Assembly: GCA_009602735.1 (NCBI GenBank)
Contig: WELA01006381.1
Location: forward strand, 308,678 to 372,677
Direction: 5' to 3'
Length of the DNA stretch: 64,000 bases
Source of the DNA: Mesotaenium endlicherianum
Lineage: Eukaryota; Streptophyta; Zygnematophyceae; Zygnematales; Mesotaeniaceae
Shown: positions 1-11,236 of the stretch, in pieces
How positions within the stretch are numbered: the stretch's first letter is position 1
Layout of the letters: each line of letters opens with the position of its first letter
Translations under genes and position numbers: made by a program
The notes under the pieces: model-generated
What the model saw: only the letters and a program-made list of their open reading frames with translations
Told to the model about the DNA's origin: nothing
Databases searched by the model: none

Positions 1-381
1 AGACATCAAGCTGAAGTGTGTTGGAGCAGAGGTACAGTTAAAGTGAGAGGAGCCAGTGATGGGCAGACTGACTTGGCACCCACCAGTGCTCTTCCTCTTG
101 TCCTGTGTGGATGGCAAATGAAGGAAAAGAAGAGGCTTCCAGAAGGATGCAAGTTGCTGAATGCAATGGAGTTCGTCAAAAGCTGGAACCAGAAGGAAGA
201 CAGAATGTTCTGTCTGCTGCTAAGAGAGGTACCTCCTCAACCTGAAGAAGTGGTTGAGAAAAAGGTAAGCCCTCCGGAACACCCTACTGCTGCAAAAATT
301 GTTGCTCAGTACACTGATGTGTTTAACATGCCTCCAGGACTACCCCCTAAAAGGGAAGTAGATCATAGGATTGATCTATGA
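1..381 (+). other. Chromovirus 1: protease to reverse transcriptase linker
   Basis: Open stretch ending in a run with LPPKREVDHRIDL, the typical sequence just upstream of the reverse transcriptase palm in Ty3/gypsy polyproteins (a PP-x-R-x-x-D-H-x-I pattern). The active-site part of the protease is not in the window. It belongs to the same element as the pol frame that follows. Confidence 0.8.
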
Positions 382-417
382 CCTGGTCGCCAGCCACCCT
401 GGCAACGCACTTATGGC

Positions 418-3249
418 TTGTCTTATTTGGAGAGTGAGGAGTTGAAATCACAGATTGCAAAGCTGGAGGAAAATGGTTACATTTCTCCCAGTAAATCACC
501 GTACGGCGCACCTATCCTATTTGTTAAGAAAAAGGATGGCAGTATGCGGATGTGTGTGGATTACAGAGCCCTGAACAGAATTACAGTAAAGAACAAGTAT
601 GCTTTACCCAGAATCGAGGACTTGCTTGATACCCTGTCTGGCGCTAAGGTGTTCAGTAAGATAGATCTCAAGAGTGGTTATCATCAAATCAGAATTGCTG
701 AGGGGGATGAACACAAGACTGCTTTCCGCACACGTTATGGACACTATGAGTTCAACGTGATGCCATTTGGACTGACTAATGCTCCTGCTACCTTTATGGG
801 TGCTATGAATGACATTTTCAGACCTTATCTAGATAAGTTTGTGCAAGTTTTCCTGGATGATATTTTAATTTTCTCTAAAGATGAAGCTCAGTACACTGAA
901 CACCTAAAGAAAGTGCTGGACACTCTGCGGAAAAATCAATTGTATGCTAAAATGAGCAAGTGTGATTTCTTTAAGGAAAGTATTGAATTCTTAGGCCACG
1001 TTGTCAGTAAAGAGGGCATCAGTGTGGATCCTAAGAAAGTCCAGACCATAAGGGACTGGCCAGTTCCACAATCTGTCTCTGAAGTTAGATCCTTCCTCGG
1101 GTTGGCTAATTACTATAGGAGATTTATTGAGAATTATTCCACAAAGGCCAGTAAACTGACTAACCTTACTAAGCAAAACATCGGGTATGTGTGGGGGGAA
1201 GAGCAGCAGGCTGCCTTCCAGACCCTTAAAGATGCCCTTTGTTCTGCCCCAGTGCTAGCCGTGTATGACCCCAGCAAACCGGTGCAGGTGGTTACTGATG
1301 CCTCTGATTTTGCCATGGGTGCTATTTTGTTGCAGCCTGCTGACAAAACCACAAAGGATGGTAAGGTACGGCAGGAGTGGCATCCTGTGTTGTATGAGTC
1401 TATGAAATTTAATCCAGCGGAGATTAATTACTCAGTGCATGATAAAGAGCTGCTAGCTATCATTCATGTACTCAAACAGTGGAGAGCATACTTACATGGT
1501 AAAGCTTTTAAGGTGATTACAGATCATCTAGCTCTGACCCACTTTCAGAAGAAGTCCAAGCTGTCGAGGAGGGAGAACCGCTGGAGCCAGATGCTGGAGC
1601 AGTTCCAAGTCCAGATCGACTACAAACCAGGGAAGTTGAATCCTGCTGATGCACTCTCTAGAAGACCTGACTTGCAAGAAAGGAACTTTAGTCAGCATGC
1701 TGTAGATAAAGTCCTGTGTGCACTCACTTCACTAAAGGTGAAAAAGTCCTTCCTTGAACAACTTAGGAAAGCCTACCTTTCTGACCCAACATTTGAGCCC
1801 AGCCCCACTACTGGTATGTGTCGTGCTACCGCACTCGGGTATAAGCTCAAGGGAGGGGTCTGGGTGACTGAAACCACTTCAGGCAGGCTGAAGCTGGTCA
1901 TTCCTAATAATTTGGAAATAAGGTCTCTCTTACTGAGTCAAGCTCATGACAGTCTCCTGGGTGGACATTTGGGGCAGGCCAAAACTGTTGGCAAACTGGC
2001 AAAACATTATCATTGGGAGGGGTTACCCCGGGAGGTCTTGAAATATGTCAAGTCCTGTGACCAGTGTCAGAGAAATAAGTCTCGGCACACACCACCCGGA
2101 GGTCTCTTGCAACCGCTACCCATCCCAGCGGGACGCTGGGAAACTATATCCATGGACTGGGTGGTCTCACTACCAAGAACTGCCAACGGGCATGATTCAA
2201 TACTGGTAGTCGTGGATAAACTGACAAAAATGGTCATTTTTATCCCCACAACTGTCAAAGTGACTGCACTCGAAACAGCGAGACAGTTTTACAACCATGT
2301 AGTATGCCAACATGGGCTCCCTTCTAATATCATCTCAGACAGAGACTCAAAATTCACCTCTAAGTTCTGGAGAGCTTTAATGGGGTTAATGGGAGTCAAA
2401 CAGCTGCTCAGCACAGCAAACCACCCTCAGACTGATGGGCAGACTGAAAGAACTAACCGAGTTCTGCAGGAGGTGCTGAGAGCATATATTAACCAAAAAC
2501 AAGATAATTGGGATGACCTGTTGCCTCAAATTCAGTTTGCGGTCAACAGTGCGGTGCACGCGTCAACGGGCAAAACTCCTTTTGAACTCAGCCTGGGTAG
2601 AGTCCCTAAGTCTCCTCTAGATGTGCTAGGGGAATCTTTAACTCACCCTGAAGGGATTGACAACCCGGTCTCCCTCCAGTTAACTCAGGAGTTTGCTGAC
2701 ACCCTGTCAGAAGTCCAACGAAACTTGCACACGGCCCAAGAAAACCAACAAAAATACGCTAATCAACACCGTCGGGAACTGACATTTTCCAAGGGGGATT
2801 TAGTCAAACTGCATTCTCAGCACCTGTACCTCCCTGGTGTGGTCAAGAAAAAGCTTGGCCCTGTCTGGGTCGGTCCATATTCGGTGGTCCGTCGTGTCGG
2901 TCAGAATGCTTACAAACTGAACATGTCAGCTGAATACAAGGGGCACCCGGTCTTTAATGTCTCCTTCCTGGAACCGTACATCAAAGGTGATACACTGTTC
3001 ACAGGTCGGTTCCCTGTCCAACCGGGACCGGTCCCCGCTGTCCGGGACGGCGACCCTGAGGAATATGAGGTCGATGAGATTTTAGACGCTCGCTCGGTCC
3101 GTCGATCGTCTAAATATGTCATGAAATACCTCATTCGATGGAAGGGTTACGATGCCTCTGGGGACACTTGGGAGTTTAAGGACCACTTGACCAATGCCAA
3201 AGGGGCGTTGACACGGTTCCACCTTCGGGCCGCTGGAGTCCCTCCATAA
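418..3249 (+). CDS. Chromovirus 1 pol: RT, RNase H, integrase, chromodomain
   Basis: A 943-residue open frame. The reverse transcriptase comes first, with the catalytic FLDD box near residue 143 and the [14 protein letters not shown] region before it. The RNase H follows ([14 protein letters not shown] near residue 290). Next are the integrase zinc-binding part (about residues 510-555) and the integrase core, with [15 protein letters not shown] and the DGQTERTNR glutamate region. The frame ends in a chromodomain ([24 protein letters not shown]) at about residues 875-930. In this family, pol copies RNA into DNA and inserts it; the chromodomain steers integration toward marked histones. Element gene, not a host gene. 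Confidence 0.95.
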   Translation: MSYLESEELKSQIAKLEENGYISPSKSPYGAPILFVKKKDGSMRMCVDYRALNRITVKNKYALPRIEDLLDTLSGAKVFSKIDLKSGYHQIRIAEGDEHKTAFRTRYGHYEFNVMPFGLTNAPATFMGAMNDIFRPYLDKFVQVFLDDILIFSKDEAQYTEHLKKVLDTLRKNQLYAKMSKCDFFKESIEFLGHVVSKEGISVDPKKVQTIRDWPVPQSVSEVRSFLGLANYYRRFIENYSTKASKLTNLTKQNIGYVWGEEQQAAFQTLKDALCSAPVLAVYDPSKPVQVVTDASDFAMGAILLQPADKTTKDGKVRQEWHPVLYESMKFNPAEINYSVHDKELLAIIHVLKQWRAYLHGKAFKVITDHLALTHFQKKSKLSRRENRWSQMLEQFQVQIDYKPGKLNPADALSRRPDLQERNFSQHAVDKVLCALTSLKVKKSFLEQLRKAYLSDPTFEPSPTTGMCRATALGYKLKGGVWVTETTSGRLKLVIPNNLEIRSLLLSQAHDSLLGGHLGQAKTVGKLAKHYHWEGLPREVLKYVKSCDQCQRNKSRHTPPGGLLQPLPIPAGRWETISMDWVVSLPRTANGHDSILVVVDKLTKMVIFIPTTVKVTALETARQFYNHVVCQHGLPSNIISDRDSKFTSKFWRALMGLMGVKQLLSTANHPQTDGQTERTNRVLQEVLRAYINQKQDNWDDLLPQIQFAVNSAVHASTGKTPFELSLGRVPKSPLDVLGESLTHPEGIDNPVSLQLTQEFADTLSEVQRNLHTAQENQQKYANQHRRELTFSKGDLVKLHSQHLYLPGVVKKKLGPVWVGPYSVVRRVGQNAYKLNMSAEYKGHPVFNVSFLEPYIKGDTLFTGRFPVQPGPVPAVRDGDPEEYEVDEILDARSVRRSSKYVMKYLIRWKGYDASGDTWEFKDHLTNAKGALTRFHLRAAGVPP

Positions 3250-3292
3250 CTGTCATTTCAGTTGACACGGGAAGGTGACAGGCGGTCCTGTC

Positions 3293-3316
3293 TCCATTTA
3301 AGTTGGAGGGGAAAAT
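3293..3316 (+). other. Internal purine tract after pol
   Basis: A purine-rich stretch containing AAGTTGGAGGGGAAAA lies shortly after the pol stop. Nearly the same tract lies before the LTR (5294-5306) and after pol in the second copy (around 9194-9207 and 9329-9341). In LTR elements such a tract primes plus-strand DNA synthesis next to the 3' LTR. Here one lies on each side of the accessory ORF. Role inferred from sequence and position only. Confidence 0.45.
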
Positions 3317-3492
3317 ATATGACAGTTAGTGAGCGAGAGCGATAAAAACACACTCATACGTTTATGTGTAGCGCATCGCAACTACGTCAACTTTTAGCAA
3401 TCATCGTGGAAGGTAAACAGCAGTGAAGCCACTATACTAAATACTAACATACTTCCTACATTCCCTATGACAAAGGTCCATATCCTACCAAC

Positions 3493-5193
3493 TTGTGCCC
3501 TGGTTACATGTGCAGGATGGCGCCCACCACACAAAAGGAGGACAGAAAGCGCAAGGCAGAAGAAGCCAGGAGGACAATGGAGCAATACCAGAAGGAGCTG
3601 GCGGCGACGTCCCTCACCAGAAGAGAACAAGAAAGGGTCCGCAAACAACAAGAGGCGGCAGAAGAGGCACAGAGGAAGAAGGATCAGGAAGCGGAAAACC
3701 TCAGGAAGGCTGAGGAGGAGAGACAGAAGAAACAGCAAGAAGAAGCGGCAGCGGCAGAAGAGGAGAAAAGAAGAAAGATTGAAGCGGACAGACAGAAGAG
3801 CTTGGCCACTTACAGGTATACTGTGGTGGGTGGCCAAAACTTCGATAACCTGAAGGAAGCATTGCTGGCAGCCCAGGAGATCAACAGGCTGGAACAGACA
3901 ACACTGCTACAGAAGGAAGGAGCTACAGCACTGGACAGGTACATCGAGACACACACCGGCGTGGTCCTTTACGAAGATTATGCTAAGATGGTGGGCTATA
4001 CAGCAGAGCAGGCCCGGTATCTCGCAGATGATTCAGAGGACAAGCCGGTCCCCATACCGGGAATAGTGGGAGATCAGAGACTCATCCGGATGGTGAGCAT
4101 GCGGCCCGATAGCTTTAAGGATACGGTATTCTACCTCACACTCCTGCCAGCTTACAATGAAGTTGAGAGAAGGAGCTGGGAGTACTTGGCCAGGGAAGCA
4201 GGACAGCAGATGTTCTCTCCCCACTGGTTCCCGTGTAAACTGAGGAAGGCTGAGCACGGACCCCAGTACTACCAGCAGCCAACAGACTGGAGGTGGATGA
4301 CCGTCACAAATAAGAAGCAGGAGTGTGACCGAGCCCAACCGGATGACTTCCACTATGGCCTAGACGGCTATCTCATCCTACCACCTCACATTGCCCCTTG
4401 GGACCCCAGGCTGAATGGATGCCTGAGCAATATGAATGCAGAGACCAAGGAACATAGGAGGAGGGGAAGAGAGTACTTCTCTAAGGGAAAGCATGCCTTT
4501 GTCAAATGGGCAAAGAATGCAGGCCGGATAGATATCAGTAGGCTGAAGGCCAAGCAACCTCCAGCGCGCCCTAAGAAAGGGAGGTCGGTAGACTACTCCA
4601 TGTCTACTAGGGAGCAGGACGACTTAGTGGACGAGACCCCTACTCTCTCCGAGGAGGAGGATGAGGAGGATGAGGAAGAAGAACAAGGCAGAGGAGAAGC
4701 ATCAGCAGCAGGTACTCAGGATACCCAGGGACAGGCAGTGGCACTTCCTAAAGAACCACGATCAGGTGTGTGGAATGTGATCCCCGTTATGGCGACAACT
4801 GGACCCCGCGCTCGCTCCCCCAGCCCACCTGCCCAAGCAGGGGAAGAAGCTGATCTGACGGTACTGGGCAGCAGACACAGACAGAAATCCCCAGAGGACA
4901 GGGGTGCCAGAAGAGGGACACGCGGGTGGGCCAGAGGTATGCCAGCCTCCCCCTCCGCTCAGGGGCATGTACCTCTAGCCAATGTATTTCAGCATCCTAC
5001 TGGAATGCCTGTCTATGTGGGAATCAACACCCAAGTGGTTGAAGAGCAGGCCACCATCCTCCGTTCTCCTCGAGGGCCAACTTTAGAGCAAACAGGGTTC
5101 TTTAGAAGGCCAGCTGACAGACCTAGAGGGCTGTCCAGATCTAGGTCCAGATCTCCGTCTCCTGACCCTGAAGCCCCAGGAACAACCCCTTAA
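3493..5193 (+). CDS. Chromovirus 1 accessory ORF between pol and 3' LTR
   Basis: A 566-residue open frame in the place where env lies in retroviruses, but it does not look like an envelope: no signal peptide or membrane segment is visible. An ATG 24 codons' worth of bases downstream (near 3517) may be the true start. Residues about 15-110 are almost only K, E, R, Q and A, a strong coiled-coil prediction. Residues about 110-330 form a W- and Y-containing, probably folded part. After that come an acidic block (EEEDEEDEEEEQ) and a tail rich in RS/SP pairs (SRSRSRSPSP). The second copy carries a decayed version, so the gene belongs to this element family. I do not recognise the product; the coiled coil plus SR-rich tail might suggest RNA or chromatin binding, but that is a guess. 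Confidence 0.75.
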   Translation: MCPGYMCRMAPTTQKEDRKRKAEEARRTMEQYQKELAATSLTRREQERVRKQQEAAEEAQRKKDQEAENLRKAEEERQKKQQEEAAAAEEEKRRKIEADRQKSLATYRYTVVGGQNFDNLKEALLAAQEINRLEQTTLLQKEGATALDRYIETHTGVVLYEDYAKMVGYTAEQARYLADDSEDKPVPIPGIVGDQRLIRMVSMRPDSFKDTVFYLTLLPAYNEVERRSWEYLAREAGQQMFSPHWFPCKLRKAEHGPQYYQQPTDWRWMTVTNKKQECDRAQPDDFHYGLDGYLILPPHIAPWDPRLNGCLSNMNAETKEHRRRGREYFSKGKHAFVKWAKNAGRIDISRLKAKQPPARPKKGRSVDYSMSTREQDDLVDETPTLSEEEDEEDEEEEQGRGEASAAGTQDTQGQAVALPKEPRSGVWNVIPVMATTGPRARSPSPPAQAGEEADLTVLGSRHRQKSPEDRGARRGTRGWARGMPASPSAQGHVPLANVFQHPTGMPVYVGINTQVVEEQATILRSPRGPTLEQTGFFRRPADRPRGLSRSRSRSPSPDPEAPGTTP

Positions 5194-5270
5194 GGTGACA
5201 CGCTGAAGAGGCAGTCAGTAAGGGAGGCTGGTCAGGTTCAGTTCCCTTATTTAAAATTTCTGCAGTTTAA

Positions 5271-5306
5271 TGTTGTCGAGGCGACAACAAGTTAAGTTGA
5301 AGGGAT
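5271..5306 (+). other. Purine tract and inverted repeat before the LTR
   Basis: A short perfect inverted repeat (TTGTCG AG CGACAA) followed by AAGTTGAAGGGA, directly before the LTR start TGTAATG. The same block precedes the second LTR (11201-11236), while sequence further upstream differs. This is the likely plus-strand primer site. Confidence 0.55.
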
Positions 5307-6025
5307 TGTAATGAATCAGTATATTAGTAGATATAATATTCATTTAAATATAATAGTTAATTTAGTTCAGCCTGCTGAACTTTAGTTAGTAGTCAGTCTG
5401 CTGGACTTTACATAATTATCAGTTTAATGACTCAGTCAAAAGCAGCAGGCTGAAGTCAACTTAAGTCAGCTTGCTGACACATTCTTTGACAGCCAGCTGA
5501 CTTCCGTGCTCGGTAGCAGCGAACTGCCTTGATATGCATCTAAGTACCACCTGCTAGATGAATGGCCAGATGACATCCCCATGATGGATGGCTATTCGGG
5601 ATGATGGGAGATGGCGGTGGATTTGGTTAACCGAGGTCCTACCAACGTGGTTAACTCCCGGGTAGGCGGTGCCATCGCACTGACCGTTGAACAGTAAACT
5701 CATTCCATGTACATATGCTAGGCATTGCTCTCGAGTTCGGCATTCGGAAACGAGGCCAACTCTCTTGTACAGCTTACTAAGAGAGATCTGAATCCAAGGC
5801 GAGAAGCCATTGATACGCACTGTCTTCTAACCTTGCTTATGTATGAGTTTATTGATTTGCATCATTGATGCTAGTTTACTCGCATTTGACTTACGAGTAT
5901 TATTTCCTGCTAGTGTATTGTCTTTTGCCGTTTAACTAGTTAACGGAAATACCATAAAGATTACTTGCTGACATAAAGATCTTTATTAATTGTTAATCGC
6001 CTATTTGGTAAGTCGATTCATTTCA
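5307..6025 (+). repeat. LTR shared by chromovirus 1 and 2
   Basis: About 719 bp, starting TGTAATGAATCAG and ending ATTCATTTCA, so it has the TG...CA ends of an LTR. The same sequence, with scattered substitutions and small indels, recurs at 11237-12102, which holds an extra insertion. It closes copy 1 and directly precedes the gag remnant of copy 2. No standard initiator-tRNA primer site is obvious after it. The clear divergence from the second LTR argues against a very recent insertion. Confidence 0.8.
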
Positions 6026-6121
6026 GATATGATATAGCATACTTCAGATTTGGCTTGAAATTTGAAGTCTCAGGTCATTTTGCTGAAAAGAAATATGAAA
6101 AACTAGCTGACTTGATCCTAA

Positions 6122-6478
6122 ATGCTGATGCTTAATATCCGCAACAATTCAATCACAAGCGCGAGAAATGGTTTGGTGTCTATGATTGTCAAAAAGCCAC
6201 ACGATTTCTACAATGCAATTGAAGGAGATCAGGCTGAGGACGATCGAGGTGATGAGTATGAGTACGAGTATAATGCTATACAGTCTAGAGGGAGAGGTGG
6301 ATACTCTCGAGGTGGCTATGGAAGAGGTGGGGGTAGGACTAAGCGGAGACCAGCCTCAGCAAAATCTATTAACTACCACTGCCAGCAGCTGGGCCACTAC
6401 AGAGAGCAGTGTCCGATCAAGCACCTTCCAAAGGTCGAGAGTAAGGACCAGCCTTTAAAAGACAACAACAGTCAGTAA
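6122..6478 (+). pseudogene. Chromovirus 2 gag remnant
   Basis: Remnant of the nucleocapsid end of gag. It shows an acidic stretch (DEYEYEY), a glycine/arginine-rich stretch (RGRGGYSRGGYGRGGG) and a degenerate CCHC knuckle (YHCQQLGHYREQCP). Gag packages element RNA; the RGG and knuckle parts bind nucleic acid. Only the end of gag is left. Confidence 0.7.
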
Positions 6479-6739
6479 TCCAGTCTACTGACTGTGAGGA
6501 TGCTAGAGACAGTGAGTCGTCACTAGCTACCCTCGTAGCAGGTATTATGGGTCCTGCTGAATTGGATTCACTATGCATGCCTGACAAACGGATAAAGGAG
6601 ACCATCAGTAATATAGATCTCCAGAGAGTGCACACTCTGGATGATCTTGTTCCATCTGATGTCCAACATTTTTTTGCTAAGTCAGGAGAACAATGCAAAA
6701 GTCAGGAAACGGCATTGCCCCCTAGCCTACCGCATTGTA

Positions 6740-9145
6740 TGATTTTAGGCCTTACTTGGATAAGTTTGTGCAAGATCTCTTGGATGATATTTAAATTTTC
6801 TCTAAAAATGAAGCTGAGCATGCTGGGCACTTAAAGACAGTCATGGACACTCTGAGAAAGAATCAGTTATATGCTAAAATGAGCAAGTGTGATTTCTTTA
6901 AGGGAAGTATTGAATTCTTGGGCCACGTTGTTTGTGAGGAAGGCATCAGTGTGGATCCTAAGAAAGTCCAGACCATAAGGGACTGGCCAGTACCACAGTC
7001 CGTCTCGAAATTTAGATCCTTCCTCACGTTGGCTAACTATTTTAGGTGATTCATTGAGAATTATTCCACAAAGGCAAGTAAATGACTGACCTTACTAAGA
7101 AAGACATTGGACATGTGTGGGGGGAAGAGCAGCAAGTTGCCTTCCAGACTCTTAAAAATGCTCTCTGTACTGCCCCAATCTTAGCCGTGTATGACCCCAG
7201 CAAACTTGTGCAGGTAGCTCCTGATGCTCTTGACTTTGCCATGGGTGCTATTTTGTTGCAGCCTGCTGACAAAACCACAAAGAATGGTAAGGTAAAGCAG
7301 GAGTGGCACCCTGTGCTATATGAGTCTATGAAACTCAATCCAACTGAAACTAACTATTATGTGCATGATAAAGAGCTGCTTGCTATCATTCATGTTCTCA
7401 AACAGTGGAGAGCATACTTACATGATAAAGCTTTTAAGGTGATTATAGACTATTCAGGTCTGACTCACTTTCAAAAGAAGTCCAAGCTGTCGAGGATGGA
7501 GAATCGTTGGAGCCAGATGCTGGAGCAGTTCCAAGTCCAGATTGACAACAAACCATGGAAGTTAAATCCTATTGATGCACTCTCTAGAAGACCTGACTTG
7601 CAAGAAAGGAACTTTAGTCAGCATGCTGTAGATAAAGTTCTTTGTGCACTCACTTCACTAAAGGTGAAAAAGTCCTTTCTCGAACAACTTGGGAAAGCCA
7701 ACCTTTCTGACCCAAAATTTGAGCCCAGTCCCACTGATGGTGTGTGTCCTGCTATTGCACTCGAGTATAGGCTAAAGGGAGGGGTCTGGGTAATTGAAAC
7801 CACTTCAGGGAGGCTGAAGCTGGTCATTCGTAATAACTGGGAAATACGGTCACTCTTACTGAGTCAAGCACATGACAGTTTACTGGGTGCATTTGGGGCA
7901 GGCCAAATTGTTGGCAAACTGGCAAAACATTATCATTGGCAAGGGTTGCCTCCGGAGGTCATGAAACATGTTAAGTCCTATGATCAGTGTCAAAAAAACA
8001 AGTCTATACACATTCCACTTGGGGGATTACTACAACCACTACCCATCCCAGCAGGACGATGGGAAATAATATCCATGGACTGGGTGGTAACACTAACTAG
8101 AATGCCAATGGGCATCATTCTATACTGGTAGTAGCGGATAAACTGACAAAAATGGTCATTTTCATCCCCACAACTGTCAAAGTAATTGCACGCGAAACTG
8201 CGAGACAGTTCTACAACCATGTAGTATGCCAACATGGACTACCCTCTAATATTATCTCAGACAGAGACTCTTAATTCACCTCTAAGTTCTGGAGAGCTTT
8301 AATGGAATTAATGGGAGTCAAACAGCTGCTCAGCACAGCAAACCACCCTCAAACTGATGGGCAGACTGAAAGAACTAATCGAGTTCTGCAAGAGGTGCTG
8401 AGAGCATATATTAACCAAAAACAAGATAATTGGGATGACTTGTTGCCTCAAATCCAATTTGCGGTCAATTGTGCGGTGCATGCGTCAATGGGAAAGACTA
8501 GTTTTGAACTCAGTTTGGATAGAGTTCCTAAGTCTCCTTCAAATGTGCTAGGGGAGTCTTTAACTCACCCTGAGGGGATTTACAACCCGGTGACTCTCCA
8601 ATTAACTCAGGAGTTTGCTGACATCCTGTCAGAAGTTCGACAGAATTTGCACAAAGTCCAGGAACCGTCGGGAAAAGACATTTTAAAAGGGGGATTTGGT
8701 CAAACTGCATTCTCAACACCTATACGTGCCTGGTGTGGTCAAAGAAAAGCTTGGTCCGGTTTGGGTCGGTCCATATTCGGTGGTGCGCCAGGTAGGTCAG
8801 AATGCTTACATACTGAACATGTCAGCGAAATACAAGGGTCACCCAGTCTCGAATGTCTCTTTCCTGGAACCATACATCAAAGGTGACACACTGTTCATAG
8901 GTCAGTTACCTGTCCAACCGGGACCGGTCCCCGCTGTCCGGGAGGATGAACCTGAGGAATATGAGGTTGATGAGATTTTAGAAGCTCGCTTTGTCCGTTG
9001 ATTATCTAAATATGTCATGAAATATCTGGTTAGATGGAAGGGTTATGATGCCTCTGGGGACACCTGGGAATATAAGGACCATTTGACCATTGCCAAAGTG
9101 GCGTTGAAACGCTTTTACCTTCGGAAGGCTGGGACACCTCCCTAA
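6740..9145 (+). pseudogene. Chromovirus 2 pol remnant
   Basis: Remnant matching the pol frame of copy 1 from the late reverse transcriptase region through RNase H, integrase and chromodomain. Recognisable blocks include [19 protein letters not shown], the RNase H segment [16 protein letters not shown], the integrase run [16 protein letters not shown] and the chromodomain block [13 protein letters not shown]. Clearly broken in many places; no function expected. Confidence 0.9.
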
Positions 9146-9190
9146 CTGTCGTTTTAGTGAATGGGAAGGTGTCAGGAGGTCCTGTCTTCA

Positions 9191-9342
9191 TTTACGTTGG
9201 AGGGAAAATGTGGCCAAACATGGCCTAAAGTGATAGTTAGTGACAAAAAGTGATAGTAGTTGACAGTGAGTAACAGTTGTGACAGGCAGCCCAGTGACAG
9301 TTGAAACAGGCAACCCACCGTACACATTAAGTTGGAGGGAGT
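9191..9342 (+). other. Purine tracts between pol and accessory remnants
   Basis: Two tracts related to AAGTTGGAGGG (about 9194-9207 and 9329-9341), separated by repeats of AGTGACAGTTG type (9230-9310). They match the tract after pol in copy 1 and support the idea that the accessory ORF was added between an old purine tract and the LTR. Confidence 0.4.
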
Positions 9343-9449
9343 GGGATAAACATCTCAGAAACTAGCCGATTGTCAATTGCCGTTGCGTATCCATCCTCCA
9401 CACTCAACTGCGCTCACACTCACTCCTCACACTTTCAATTTACTTACAC

Positions 9450-11110
9450 TTGGATGACTCAAAAGTCTGAACTCAAGAGGAAAATAAGGGCAAACGAGGC
9501 GCAGGCGGAGTACAAGGAGTTCCATGACGACATCGAATCATCCTCTATCTCCTCTCGAAAATCAAGCGACTACAAGTACAGCTTGAGGCTCAGGAGAGGA
9601 AGGAGGAGGAAGAACAGGCCAGGCTGAGACAGGAGGAGCAGGACACAAATGCTGCAGAGGAAGCCAAGAAGGCGGAGGAACAAAGGTTGGCTGAAGAGAG
9701 GCGAAAGCAGCAGGCTGAGGAGGAAAAGAGGTCAATCAAAAGCTACCGCTACACGGTGATGGGCAAGGGCTTTGACTTTTTGGAGGAAGCCTTCAAGTAT
9801 GCCTAGAGAAGCCGAAGTGAGTCACAGAAGGACATGCTGCAGCGGGAAGGGGAGACGTCTCAAGGTTTTGACAAATACATAGAGGTCAGCACAGGGCTTA
9901 CACTGTACCATGACTATGCCAGGATGGTGGGATATACGATTCGGGAGGTCAAAGCATTGGCCCAGATAGGTGAATCTGAAACGGTGCCAATACCTGGGAT
10001 CTGGGGCACAAACAGGGTCATCACATTGATCTCTATACATACAGACAGCTTCAAGGATACCACTTCCCACAACCCGGTTCAAGACCATGTATAATGAGGT
10101 GGAGAGGAGAAGCTGGGAGTTCTTGGGAAGGGAGACCACCCAGTTGGATTTCTCAGGTCACTGGTACCCCTGTAATTTGAAGAGTACAGATCCTGCTTTC
10201 TTTCTACAGCCCACTGACTGGCGCTGGATGACCATCACCATGAAGGACCAGCAAAATGACAGAGCAGAGGAAGAAGATTTCCTGGCAGATTTGCAGGGGA
10301 AGATAGTGCTGCCATCTCACGTTGCAGCATGGCACGTAAGGCTGGATGGAGTCAGGGACTGCATGAGTCAGGAGACATAGGAGAATAGGACCAAAGCTAG
10401 AGATTCTTTCTCTAAGGGGAAACATGCTTATGCCAAATGGGCAAGTAAGCAAGGCGAGAAAGACCTGTGTGCGGTCAGGACCCAGCAACCCCCGCCTGCA
10501 CTCAAAAGGGGGAGGTCAGTGGATACTCTTCTTCTCGGGAACGGCTGGAGGAGATGACCACAGAGATTCCAGAAGTCTCAGAGGAACAAGAGGACGAAGA
10601 GGAGGAAGGCGCCGAAGAGGAGTTTAGTCTTGCTGAGGCACAGATCCCCGCTACATCCCCCACTCTACAGCAGACTAGAAGTGCCTTTGCACAGGCAGTC
10701 CTGCAGCAATTGAGGCATACCAGCCCACCAAGGGACCCAGATCTCCAGTGGCTGGGGAGTTTCAGCAGGAGGAGTCCCACCCCAAGAGGTGAGACTCTGT
10801 CAGACAGTGCAGACAGAAGGGTTGCCAAGGAGGCAGCCAGAGCGCAACCAGCATCCCCCTCTCATAGAGGGCATGTACTCGTAACCCATGTCATGCAGCA
10901 CCCCTCCGGTATGCCAGTGTATGTTCTTGTCAATTTGAGAGCTGCACAGGAGAGAGCGGTCTCCATCAACTTTGCAAACAATGCAAGAGCAAGCTGCCCA
11001 GTTGCTGCGTTCACCCCTTGATTCACCTTGGTCTGAGTCCCCAGGTTTCAGGAGACCATCAGACAGGAGAAGAAGATCCGGTTCCAGGTTTCGCTCCCGA
11101 GAAGATTGAG
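9450..11110 (+). pseudogene. Chromovirus 2 accessory ORF remnant
   Basis: Decayed version of the 3493-5193 frame. Shared blocks include the YRYTV start of the folded part, LYHDYARMVGYT, VPIPGI, YNEVERRSWEFLGRE, the PTDWRWMT block, an acidic run and the HPSGMPVYV block near the end. The conservation of W- and Y-rich blocks between two diverged copies suggests the middle part was once under protein-level selection. Broken several times. Confidence 0.8.
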
Positions 11111-11236
11111 CCCCTGGTACTTAGTTTGCTGTTGTCTTTGTTTTAGATTCAGTTGGTTGTGTTGCATGTGTGTTACTTTGTTATAAATAATAGTAGGAAG
11201 TGTTGTCGAGTCGACAACAATTTAAGTTGGAGGAAT

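Larger units (their letters stand above)
1..6025 (+). mobile_element. Ty3/gypsy chromovirus copy 1, cut by the window edge
   Basis: LTR retrotransposon fossil of the chromovirus branch. Its 5' LTR and gag lie outside the window. Seen in order: the protease-to-reverse-transcriptase linker, a long open pol reading frame (reverse transcriptase, RNase H, integrase, chromodomain), a second open frame of 566 residues with a coiled coil, a purine tract, and the 3' LTR (5307-6025). The internal part looks mostly whole, with perhaps one or two breaks near the left edge, so this copy is probably fairly young. It is followed directly by a second related copy, and the LTR at 5307-6025 seems to serve both, as expected after recombination between LTRs of neighbouring copies. 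Confidence 0.93.

Noticed and set aside
3493-5193. Accessory ORF as an envelope gene
   Set aside because: No signal peptide, membrane segment or cleavage-like site; coiled coil and SR-rich tail instead.
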